Positions 1 through 5,394 of a stretch of 11,435 nucleotides of DNA are shown piece by piece. Source of the stretch: a bacterium. GTDB lineage: Bacteria > Bacillota > Clostridia > Oscillospirales > Acutalibacteraceae. The translations under genes and the position numbers were made by a program. The stretch is taken from positions 1-11,435 of the forward strand of contig JAHKXX010000189.1 of assembly GCA_020627425.1 (NCBI GenBank). The letters are read 5' to 3'. The notes under the pieces are model-generated. The model ran no database searches, was not told where the DNA came from, and was given only the letters and a program-made list of their open reading frames with translations. How positions within the stretch are numbered: position 1 is the stretch's first letter; every line of letters starts with the position of its first letter.

Positions 1-865
1 CCTCCTTCATACCTACATCTTCTCCCTTGTAACGACATATAGTCTGAACGTGGCGCAGCATAACAGAGAGCTTCTCCGCCATACTGACAGGCAGGGAAGG
101 CTTGTCGAAGCCGATAAGCCTGTTTATCTCTGCAAATATCCACGGATTACCAAGGGCGCCTCTGCCTATCATTACAAGATCGCAGTTTGTCTTTTCAAAC
201 ATTTTTGCAGCGTCCTCGGCGGTATATATATCTCCGTTTCCTATAACAGGTATCTTTACCGCCTTTTTTACTTCCTTTATTATTTCGAGATCAACAGGGG
301 GATTGTACTGCTGCTCGCGTGTTCTGCCGTGTACCGTTACAGCCCCTGCTCCTGCCTGCTCGCATAGCTTTGCGACCTCTACGGCGTTTACACTGTTTTT
401 GTCCCAGCCCTTCCGGATTTTTACCGTTACCGGTACGGGAACAGCATTTTTTACTGCTCTGACTATCTCGGCGCAAAGCTCAGGATTTTTCATAAGCGCA
501 GAGCCGGAGCCGTTGTTTGCGATCTTCGGTGCGGGGCAACCCATATTTATGTCTATTATTGCAGGAGAATATTCCATGGCTATTTTCGCAGCCTCTGCCA
601 TTACCTTTGGCTCATAGCCGAAAAGCTGTACTGCGGCAGGCTTTTCTTCGTCAGAGGTATGCAAAAGCTCGCGCGATTTTTCGCTGTTATATACAAGACC
701 CTTGCTGCTTACCATTTCACCTACGACATAAGCCGCGCCAAAGCCCACGCATAGCTCTCTGAAGGCTCTGTCGGCTACTCCTGCCATCGGCGCAAGACAC
801 GCATAGCCGTTTATCTCTACGCCGCCTATATTCACTTTTCCTGTTTTAACATCGCCCTGTTTCAT
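1..865 (-). CDS. dusB: tRNA-dihydrouridine synthase DusB, C-terminus cut by window edge
   Basis: Dus enzymes are FMN-dependent and reduce specific uridines of tRNA to dihydrouridine with NAD(P)H. My translation of the minus strand from ATG at 865 stays open for 288 codons to the window edge. It shows the N-terminal LAPMAGVADRAFR motif (residues 24-36), the INMGCPAPK segment with the expected catalytic Cys110, VKIRKGW with Lys149, TVHGRTR with His179, and the phosphate-binding GNGDI and MIGRGALGNPW segments (209-213, 232-242) of the TIM barrel. Family members are about 320-340 residues, so roughly 35-50 C-terminal residues are missing. The start lies 2 nt after the rarA stop, and its Shine-Dalgarno (GGGAAG) lies in the last rarA codons, so the two genes are probably translated from one message. 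Assignment to DusB rather than another Dus is family-based. Confidence 0.93.
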   Translation of the reverse strand, partial: MKQGDVKTGKVNIGGVEINGYACLAPMAGVADRAFRELCVGFGAAYVVGEMVSSKGLVYNSEKSRELLHTSDEEKPAAVQLFGYEPKVMAEAAKIAMEYSPAIIDINMGCPAPKIANNGSGSALMKNPELCAEIVRAVKNAVPVPVTVKIRKGWDKNSVNAVEVAKLCEQAGAGAVTVHGRTREQQYNPPVDLEIIKEVKKAVKIPVIGNGDIYTAEDAAKMFEKTNCDLVMIGRGALGNPWIFAEINRLIGFDKPSLPVSMAEKLSVMLRHVQTICRYKGEDVGMKE

Positions 866-867
866 TA

Positions 868-2133
868 TTATCTTCCCTTTATTTTATCCCAATAGGCTTT
901 ATATGCCTGTTCGTTTTTGTTGTGACCCGGTTCGTAGTATACGGAGTCCTTTGCGTTATCGGGCAGATATTGCTGCTCTACCCAATGATCGGGGAAATCG
1001 TGGGGGTAAAGGTAATGCTGCCCCTTTTGCTTTGCGTCCTCGCCGTCGTAATGCTTATTCTGAAGCTGACGGGGAAAGCCGTAAGCCTTTCCTGTTTTAA
1101 TATCCGCTATAGCCCTGTCATACGCCATATATGCCGAGTTTGACTTCGGCGACAATGCGACCAGAATAACAGCGTCGGCAAGCGGTATACGCGCTTCGGG
1201 CATACCCACCATCATAGCGGCGTCTACAGCAGCCTTGACAATAGGGATGATCTGCGGATTAGCAAGACCTACATCCTCGCACGCGCAGACCATAAGCCGT
1301 CTGCAAGCAGAGGGCAGGTCATTTGATGCCAGTATCCTCGCAAGGTAATGGACTGCGGCGTCCGGATCGGAGCCGCGCATACTTTTCTGAAATGCAGACA
1401 AAAGGTCGTAATGCTCGTCGCCCTCGCGGTCATAGCGCACGGCGCTTTTTTGAGTAAGCGCCTCGGCGGTTTCCTGTGTTAAAACTCTTTTTCCGTTTGT
1501 CGGCTTTGTAGATACAAAGGACAGTTCAACGGCATTGATAGCCTTTCTTACGTCGCCGCCGCACGCGAATGAAATAGTTTTCAGTGCGCCGTCCTCTATG
1601 ATGATGTCCTCGTCATATTCCTTTTTAAGGTGATCGACAGCTCTCAGAACGGCTTTTTTTACGTCATCAGCCTCTACCGGTTTAAACTCGAACACGGTAG
1701 ACCGAGAGAGTATTGCCCCGTAAACATAGAAGTACGGATTTTCCGTTGTGCTTGCGATAAGGGTTATACTGCCGTTCTCGATATATTCAAGCAGAGTTTG
1801 CTGCTGTTTTTTATTGAAATACTGTATTTCGTCAAGGTACAGAAGGATCCCGTTCATCCCCGAAAAGCCGCCAAGCTCTGCGACGATATTTTTTATATCG
1901 GCAGTAGATGCGGTCGTACCGTTAAGCTTTCTCAGGGTACGCTGAGTCTTTTTTGCGATAATTGATGCAAGCGTTGTTTTTCCTACGCCCGACGGACCGT
2001 AGAACACCATATTCGGTATAGAGCCGGACTCAATAATATTCCTCAGCGGCATATTCTCATCAAGAAGATGGTGCTGTCCCGAAATATCGTCAAGCGTTTG
2101 AGGTCTCAGTCTATCTGCAAGCGGAGTATCCAT
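868..2133 (-). CDS. rarA: Replication-associated recombination protein A (RarA/MgsA), AAA+ ATPase
   Basis: RarA is a clamp-loader-like AAA+ ATPase acting at stalled replication forks and on single-stranded DNA gaps. The 421-residue product has the family length. Visible motifs: N-terminal PLADRLRPQTLDDISGQ (4-20), Walker A GPSGVGKTT (46-54), Walker B ILLYLDE (96-102), sensor 1 STTENP (128-133), arginine finger LSR (142-144), sensor 2 GDVRKAIN (193-200), then the C-terminal oligomerisation region including CEDVGLANPQ and the closing YPHDFPDHWVEQQYLP. Start at 2133 fits the family N-terminus and follows GGAGG at 2147-2143 with 9 nt spacing. A near-consensus promoter lies 32 nt upstream, and dusB follows 2 nt downstream. 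The cognate udg gene is divergent. No LexA-type box is evident at its promoter. Confidence 0.96.
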   Translation of the reverse strand: MDTPLADRLRPQTLDDISGQHHLLDENMPLRNIIESGSIPNMVFYGPSGVGKTTLASIIAKKTQRTLRKLNGTTASTADIKNIVAELGGFSGMNGILLYLDEIQYFNKKQQQTLLEYIENGSITLIASTTENPYFYVYGAILSRSTVFEFKPVEADDVKKAVLRAVDHLKKEYDEDIIIEDGALKTISFACGGDVRKAINAVELSFVSTKPTNGKRVLTQETAEALTQKSAVRYDREGDEHYDLLSAFQKSMRGSDPDAAVHYLARILASNDLPSACRRLMVCACEDVGLANPQIIPIVKAAVDAAMMVGMPEARIPLADAVILVALSPKSNSAYMAYDRAIADIKTGKAYGFPRQLQNKHYDGEDAKQKGQHYLYPHDFPDHWVEQQYLPDNAKDSVYYEPGHNKNEQAYKAYWDKIKGR

Positions 2134-2164
2134 CTCATCACCCCTCCATTTTAACCTACCTAAA

Positions 2165-2194
2165 ATTATACCCCCGGCGTGCCGCCGGTGTCAA
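2165..2194 (-). promoter_or_regulatory. Near-consensus sigma-A promoter of rarA-dusB with palindromic spacer
   Basis: On the minus strand TTGACA (2194-2189) and TATAAT (2170-2165) match the -35 and -10 consensus exactly and are separated by 18 bp. The start codon is about 32 nt beyond the -10 box, leaving a short leader with the GGAGG site. Fifteen of the 18 spacer bases (2188-2174) form a perfect 5-5-5 palindrome, CCGGC-GGCAC-GCCGG, followed by GGG. The promoter therefore coincides with one copy of the repeated TTGACA-palindrome unit. An 18-bp GC-rich palindromic spacer could affect promoter strength or be bound by a regulator; neither is shown by the sequence. Confidence 0.8.
2174..2194 (-). 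repeat. TTGACA-palindrome unit, copy 1
   Basis: Read on the minus strand: hexamer TTGACA (2194-2189) directly followed by CCGGC-GGCAC-GCCGG (2188-2174), a 5-bp self-complementary stem around GGCAC. This copy doubles as the -35 box and spacer of the rarA promoter. It shares the hexamer and central GGCAC with three other copies but has its own stem sequence. Confidence 0.8.
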
Positions 2195-2205
2195 GCGGAG
2201 TGCCG

Positions 2206-2226
2206 GCGCAGTGCCTGCGCTGTCGA
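2206..2226 (-). repeat. TTGACA-palindrome unit, copy 2
   Basis: Minus strand: TCGACA (2226-2221, one mismatch to TTGACA) directly followed by GCGCA-GGCAC-TGCGC (2220-2206). No -10-like sequence lies at promoter distance, so this copy is not an obvious promoter. Between copies 1 and 2, positions 2204-2195 read GGCACTCCGC on minus, identical to the right half of copy 3; this looks like a half unit. Confidence 0.72.
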
Positions 2227-2228
2227 CT

Positions 2229-2251
2229 CTCTCTTGCCGCACGGCGGCAAG
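2229..2251 (+). repeat. 23-bp direct repeat with 7-3-7 hairpin, copy A
   Basis: An exact 23-bp match to 2274-2296, 45 bp away. It contains a perfect hairpin: TTGCCGC (2234-2240), loop ACG (2241-2243), GCGGCAA (2244-2250). It sits between copies 2 and 3 of the TTGACA-palindrome unit. There is no T-tract, so a terminator role is unlikely. Confidence 0.8.
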
Positions 2252-2271
2252 CGGAGTGCCTCCGCGGTCAA
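2251..2271 (-). repeat. TTGACA-palindrome unit, copy 3
   Basis: Minus strand: TTGACC (2271-2266) directly followed by GCGGA-GGCAC-TCCGC (2265-2251). The 13-mer CAAGCGGAGTGCC on the plus strand occurs here (2248-2260) and at 2192-2204, tying this copy to copy 1 by partial duplication. No suitable -10 box follows. Confidence 0.75.
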
Positions 2272-2273
2272 CA

Positions 2274-2296
2274 CTCTCTTGCCGCACGGCGGCAAG
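2274..2296 (+). repeat. 23-bp direct repeat with 7-3-7 hairpin, copy B
   Basis: Exact copy of 2229-2251. The hairpin is TTGCCGC (2279-2285), loop ACG, GCGGCAA (2289-2295). It is immediately followed by a third 7-3-7 hairpin with the same ACG loop but a different stem, GGCGTGC-ACG-GCACGCC (2297-2313). Confidence 0.8.
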
Positions 2297-2313
2297 GGCG
2301 TGCACGGCACGCC
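2297..2313 (+). repeat. 7-3-7 hairpin with ACG loop and unrelated stem
   Basis: GGCGTGC (2297-2303), loop ACG (2304-2306), GCACGCC (2307-2313): a perfect palindrome around the same triloop as the two neighbouring 23-bp repeats. The stem differs at most positions from TTGCCGC, so the shared features are architecture and loop rather than stem sequence. Confidence 0.7.
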
Positions 2314-2365
2314 GCAGCGTGGCGAGTCTTTGTTACCGCCAACTGCAGAGCACCGTCTCGGATTG

Positions 2366-2700
2366 GGTTTATTGTCCCTCTCCATCCGCGTCACGCCGCT
2401 TACGCGCCGCTCGTGCTGGTTTTGATGTGAGGGCGAGTGTGTCCCTCTACTCGTAACCCCTCAGTCAGCTGCGCTGACAGCGTCTCGCCTGCCGGCTCGG
2501 TCGGCGCTTCTGCTATGCAGAGGTGTCCACCGGACACCCGTGCCCCTACAGGTGAGCCTTAATATTGCCTCCCATTCAAGGGAGGTGCCGAGCTTGCGAG
2601 GCGGAGGGGTACGAGTAGAGAAATACACTCGCCTCCACTTTAAACCAGCGTCAAGTGCCGTCCTGTGCGGCACGGCGCGGACATAGAGGGACAATAAACC
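2366..2700. repeat. Large imperfect inverted-repeat element (MITE-like), about 335 bp
   Basis: The ends are a perfect 16-bp inverted repeat: GGTTTATTGTCCCTCT (2366-2381) and its complement (2685-2700). Further blocks are collinear in the two arms: TCCGCG 2385-2390 with 2676-2681, GCTGGTTT 2415-2422 with 2642-2649, CGAGTGT 2434-2440 with 2625-2631, and an 11-bp block 2445-2455 with 2610-2620. Each arm is thus about 95 bp. The centre carries perfect hairpins: GTCAGC-TGC-GCTGAC (2464-2478), GGTGTCC-ACC-GGACACC (2522-2538) and CCTCCC-ATTCAA-GGGAGG (2568-2585). The right arm also has GTGCCG/CGGCAC (2655-2660, 2668-2673). I see no transposase gene and no clear target-site duplication. The central motifs resemble dispersed intergenic repeats I associate with Ruminococcus-like Clostridia. 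Best call: a non-autonomous dispersed element or structured repeat. Confidence 0.65.
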
Positions 2701-2760
2701 AAGCTTGACCGCGTGCCGAGAAAGTGGGAGTTAACACTAACTACAGTGCGCGAATCGGGT

Positions 2761-2775
2761 GCAGCGTCACGCTGC
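2761..2775. repeat. Short GC-rich palindrome upstream of udg
   Basis: GCAGCG (2761-2766), TCA, CGCTGC (2770-2775) form a perfect 6-bp stem, equally readable as GCAGC-GTCAC-GCTGC, i.e. a 5-5-5 form with a different central pentamer from the GGCAC units. It lies 6 nt before the plus-strand TTGACA-palindrome unit. A weaker AGTTA-ACAC-TAACT palindrome lies at 2730-2743. No T-tract follows. Confidence 0.5.
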
Positions 2776-2781
2776 CGCGAA

Positions 2782-2802
2782 TTGACAGTGCAGGCACTGC
2801 AC
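2782..2802 (+). repeat. TTGACA-palindrome unit, copy 4 (opposite orientation)
   Basis: Plus strand: TTGACA (2782-2787) directly followed by GTGCA-GGCAC-TGCAC (2788-2802). It has the same architecture as the three minus-strand copies about 500 bp away, with a fourth stem sequence, and it points toward udg. At 18-bp spacing the next hexamer is GAAAAT (2806-2811), only a 4/6 match to a -10 box, so any promoter here would be weaker than the one at 2826-2854. Confidence 0.75.
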
Positions 2803-2825
2803 ATTGAAAATACACCAACATACCA

Positions 2826-2854
2826 TTGATTTTTAGTATTTGTTACTATATAAT
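2826..2854 (+). promoter_or_regulatory. Sigma-A promoter of the uracil-DNA glycosylase gene
   Basis: TTGATT (2826-2831, 4/6 match to TTGACA) and a perfect TATAAT (2849-2854) are separated by 17 bp in an AT-rich stretch. Transcription would start near 2861, about 33 nt before the udg ATG. Confidence 0.75.
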
Positions 2855-2893
2855 AAAAAGTATAAAGAATCGACAACTTATTGAGGAATTGGT

Positions 2894-3478
2894 ATGAGTA
2901 ATAAAGAAGAGTTTGAAAAACTGAGAGAACAGTGTACTCAGTGTAAGAAATGCAGACTGTGCGAAACACGGCATAACGTGGTGTTCGGCGTGGGTATAAG
3001 TGACGCAGAGGTTATGTTTATCGGCGAGGGTCCCGGAGAGAACGAGGATCTGCAGGGTGAACCGTTTGTCGGACGCGGCGGAAAGCTGCTCGATAAAATG
3101 CTGGAGGCAATAGACCTAGACAGACATAAGAATATTTATATTGCAAATATAGTAAAGTGCCGCCCTCCGCAGAACCGCGACCCGGCTCCCGATGAGCAGG
3201 AGGAGTGTATTAAATGGCTGCGCGCTCAGTTTAAGGTGCTGCGCCCGAAAATAATCGTCTGTCTCGGAAGAATAGCGGCTGCAAAAATAATAAAGCCCGA
3301 TATAAAAATAATGAAGGAGCACGGTCAGTTCTTTGAGAAGGGCGGAGTGCTTATGATGCCGGTGCTGCACCCGGCAGCACTGCTGCGAAATCCGAATAAT
3401 AAGCCTGCGGCGTTTGAGGACTTCCTCAGACTTCAGGAAAAAATAAAAGAGATCTGTACACATACATATAACCAGTAA
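2894..3478 (+). CDS. Family 4 (iron-sulfur) uracil-DNA glycosylase
   Basis: This enzyme removes uracil from DNA as the first step of base excision repair. The 194-residue product has the family 4 layout: Cys17-x2-Cys20 followed by the RxxVVFG-type segment (26-32), motif 1 GEGPGENED (44-52), then PFVGRGGKLLD (57-67), NIVKCRPPQNR with Cys89 (85-95), Cys105, and motif 2 HPAALLRNP (159-167). Cys17, Cys20, Cys89 and Cys105 match the spacing expected for the 4Fe-4S ligands. Two further cysteines give an extended C14-x2-C17-x2-C20-x2-C23 series. Start ATG at 2894 follows GAGG with 7 nt spacing. The gene is monocistronic, with its own promoter and a strong terminator right after the stop, and diverges from rarA. 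The terminal CTHTYNQ tail is not conserved to my knowledge. Confidence 0.94.
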   Translation: MSNKEEFEKLREQCTQCKKCRLCETRHNVVFGVGISDAEVMFIGEGPGENEDLQGEPFVGRGGKLLDKMLEAIDLDRHKNIYIANIVKCRPPQNRDPAPDEQEECIKWLRAQFKVLRPKIIVCLGRIAAAKIIKPDIKIMKEHGQFFEKGGVLMMPVLHPAALLRNPNNKPAAFEDFLRLQEKIKEICTHTYNQ

Positions 3479-3480
3479 AA

Positions 3481-3521
3481 AGACCTCTGAGTCAGGGATG
3501 TTCCCATAGACTCAGGGGTCT
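3481..3521. terminator. Bidirectional Rho-independent terminator between udg and prfC
   Basis: AGACCTCTGAGTC (3481-3493) pairs with GACTCAGGGGTCT (3509-3521) with one G-U pair. The apex carries a small GGGA/TCCC hairpin (3495-3498, 3502-3505). A T-run follows on plus (3521-3526), and the A-run at 3477-3481 gives a T-run on minus. It begins 2 nt after the udg stop and lies 12 nt beyond the prfC stop, so it can serve both convergent genes. Confidence 0.92.
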
Positions 3522-3533
3522 TTTTTGCGCTCT

Positions 3534-5117
3534 TTAGTTTTTGCTGAAATCTGTAAGGACAAGGTCGGGATTGTGCTCGACTGCCCACGTTATATTCCAT
3601 TCGCTGGTGAATAATAATAAGTGCTTGCCTTTAAGATCCTGTATCCTTTTTGTGTCAGAGGTCAGATTCAGTGTTTTCGGGTCAAGGTCGTCGTTGTCTA
3701 TCCAGCGTATAAGCTCGTATGCCATGCTCTCGAGAATAATATCCACATTGTATTCGTTCTTCAGCCTGTATTCAAGTACCTCGAACTGCAAAACACCTAC
3801 AACGCCTACTATTACCTCTTCCATACCTCCGCCGAGGTTCTGGAATATCTGTATTGCGCCCTCCTGGGCTATCTGGGAAATGCCCTTGACAAACTGCTTT
3901 CGCTTCATGGTGTCTTTAAGACGTACCCTTGCGAAATGCTCCGGGGCAAAGGTCGGTATTCCCTCGAACTGTACCTTTTTTGACGCCATACAGACCGTAT
4001 CTCCTATGGAGAATATACCCGGGTCGAAAACTCCGATAATGTCGCCTGCATAAGCCTCTTCTATTACCTCTCTGTCCTGAGCCATAAGCTGCTGCGGCTG
4101 TGACAGGCGCATTTTTTTGTCGCCCTGTACATGATAGACCTCCATCTGCTTTTCGTATTTGCCCGAGCATATACGCAAAAAGGCTATTCTGTCGCGGTGA
4201 GCCTTGTTCATATTTGCCTGTATCTTGAATACAAATGCAGAAAAGCTGTCGTCAAACGGGTCTACCTCGCCGTCGATTGTCTTTCTCGGCAGCGGCGGAG
4301 TAGTCATTCTTAAAAACTCAGCCAAAAACGGCTCTACACCAAAGTTGGTGAGGGCAGAACCAAAGAATACCGGGGTCAGCTTTCCTGTGCGTACCATATC
4401 AAGGTCAAGCTCGTCGCCGGCGCCCTCCAGCAGCTCTACGTCATCCATAAGAGTCTGGGTCAGCGTATCTCCGAGCCTTTCTTCAAGACCCGGATCGTCT
4501 ATGGAAAACTCGTCCTTTTCGACCTCCTTCTGACCGTTGTTGGCGGTAAAGGCAAGTATTTTCTTTGATGCGAAATCATATACGCCCTTGAAGTCTCTGC
4601 CGCAGCCTATCGGCCAGTTCATAGGACAGGTGTGTATACCGAGAACCTCTTCTATGTCCTCGAGCAGCTCGTAGGGACTTTTTGACTCTCTGTCCATCTT
4701 GTTTATAAATGTAAAAATAGGTATGTTTCTCATAACACAGACCTTAAAAAGCTTTCTTGTCTGTGCCTCGACGCCCTTTGAAGCGTCAATTACCATTACT
4801 GCGGAGTCCGCCGCCATAAGGGTTCTGTATGTGTCCTCGGAGAAATCCTGGTGACCGGGTGTGTCTATTATGTTTATACAATAGCCGTTGTACCCGAACT
4901 GCATAACGGACGACGTGACAGAGATACCGCGCTGCTTTTCTATCTCCATCCAATCAGATACAGCGTGCTTGTCCGTTCTTTTGCCCTTTACCGAGCCTGC
5001 TGTTTGTATAGTTCCGGTATACAGCAGCAGCTTTTCAGTGAGTGTGGTCTTACCCGCGTCGGGGTGTGATATTATCGCAAAGGTTCTTCTTTTTTCTATC
5101 AATTCTTTATTTGTCAA
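3534..5117 (-). CDS. prfC: Peptide chain release factor 3 (RF3), GTPase
   Basis: RF3 is a translational GTPase that removes RF1/RF2 from the ribosome after peptide release. The 527-residue length is typical. The GTPase domain shows G1 SHPDAGKTT (17-25), G2 RGISVT (63-68), G3 DTPGHQDF (85-92) and G4 NKMD (139-142). The RF3-diagnostic GSVKGKR...SDWMEIEKQRGIS stretch follows G1, which separates it from EF-G and LepA. Domain II and the C-terminal FEVLEYRLKNEYNVD segment are also present. The start codon is TTG at 5117, supported by AGGGG 8 nt upstream and by the family N-terminus; the next in-frame TTG is five codons in and lacks a better site. It is the last gene of the minus-strand run, 57 nt after the small membrane ORF. 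No clear private promoter is visible. Confidence 0.96.
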   Translation of the reverse strand: MTNKELIEKRRTFAIISHPDAGKTTLTEKLLLYTGTIQTAGSVKGKRTDKHAVSDWMEIEKQRGISVTSSVMQFGYNGYCINIIDTPGHQDFSEDTYRTLMAADSAVMVIDASKGVEAQTRKLFKVCVMRNIPIFTFINKMDRESKSPYELLEDIEEVLGIHTCPMNWPIGCGRDFKGVYDFASKKILAFTANNGQKEVEKDEFSIDDPGLEERLGDTLTQTLMDDVELLEGAGDELDLDMVRTGKLTPVFFGSALTNFGVEPFLAEFLRMTTPPLPRKTIDGEVDPFDDSFSAFVFKIQANMNKAHRDRIAFLRICSGKYEKQMEVYHVQGDKKMRLSQPQQLMAQDREVIEEAYAGDIIGVFDPGIFSIGDTVCMASKKVQFEGIPTFAPEHFARVRLKDTMKRKQFVKGISQIAQEGAIQIFQNLGGGMEEVIVGVVGVLQFEVLEYRLKNEYNVDIILESMAYELIRWIDNDDLDPKTLNLTSDTKRIQDLKGKHLLLFTSEWNITWAVEHNPDLVLTDFSKN

Positions 5118-5174
5118 TTCTTTATCCCCTTATTCTTTTTCTTTGTATACCCGTAAAAAAGGAAACTGGTGTTA

Positions 5175-5384
5175 TCAACGGCACCGTGACCGTTTGTTTA
5201 TCACGAACTTTATAAAATCTATCACAAACGAGAGTATTACCGTTATCGCACCGAGATAGATTTCTTTGGATTTTTTCTCCTTGTTTGACAATTCTTTTAG
5301 CATCAGTGACAGTCCGACGGAGTCGATAAATAACTGTAAATATGTCAGTGCCCTTAGGATCGCAACCTTTTTAAGCCCGTGCAT
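5175..5384 (-). CDS. Small hypothetical membrane protein, 69 residues
   Basis: I do not recognise this family. The ORF starts at ATG 5384 with a strong GGGGG ribosome binding site 6 nt upstream, and lies 10 nt after the aminotransferase stop, an arrangement typical of a translated downstream gene. The product is basic at both ends. It has a hydrophobic stretch at about 8-29, a charged middle (ELSNKEKKSKE, 31-41), and a strongly hydrophobic segment at about 43-62 (LGAITVILSFVIDFIKFVI) ending in NKRSRCR, which suggests one and possibly two membrane passes. Nothing in the sequence gives a function. Support is the ribosome binding site, tight spacing and membrane-like composition; homologues would be needed to be certain. 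Confidence 0.6.
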   Translation of the reverse strand: MHGLKKVAILRALTYLQLFIDSVGLSLMLKELSNKEKKSKEIYLGAITVILSFVIDFIKFVINKRSRCR

Positions 5385-5394
5385 AATTTACCCC

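Noticed and set aside
102..617. 171-residue plus-strand ORF opposite dusB
   Set aside because: It is antisense to a clear dusB frame with intact Dus motifs; the long open frame reflects codon composition.
2165..2194. MerR-type operator at the rarA promoter
   Set aside because: MerR sites usually have 19-20 bp spacers and fixed arms; here it is 18 bp, the -35/-10 are already optimal, and arms vary between copies.
2229..2313. CRISPR array
   Set aside because: Only two exact repeats, no third unit with regular spacers, and the intervals are themselves palindromic repeats.
2179..2456. Several overlapping short ORFs on both strands of the intergenic block
   Set aside because: They follow the GC-rich repeats, have no ribosome binding sites, show low-complexity repeated peptides (e.g. 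RRQAECLRGQHSLAARRQ) and no family resemblance.
2355..2712. Target-site duplication flanking the inverted-repeat element
   Set aside because: Sequences just outside the ends (CGGATTG and AAGCTTG) are not direct repeats; the true ends may lie elsewhere.
2703..2718. Possible fifth TTGACA-palindrome unit (TTGACC then GCGTGCC)
   Set aside because: The 15 bases after the hexamer are not self-complementary and the central GGCAC is absent on that strand.
2134..2893. LexA (SOS) box for rarA or udg
   Set aside because: No GAAC-N4-GTTC type site was found; the AGTTA-ACAC-TAACT palindrome at 2730-2743 does not match and is not at a promoter.
2640..2969. Minus-strand ORF of 109 residues overlapping the udg start
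   Set aside because: It runs through the udg promoter and coding start antisense, with Tyr/Leu-rich sequence from AT-rich DNA and no ribosome binding site.
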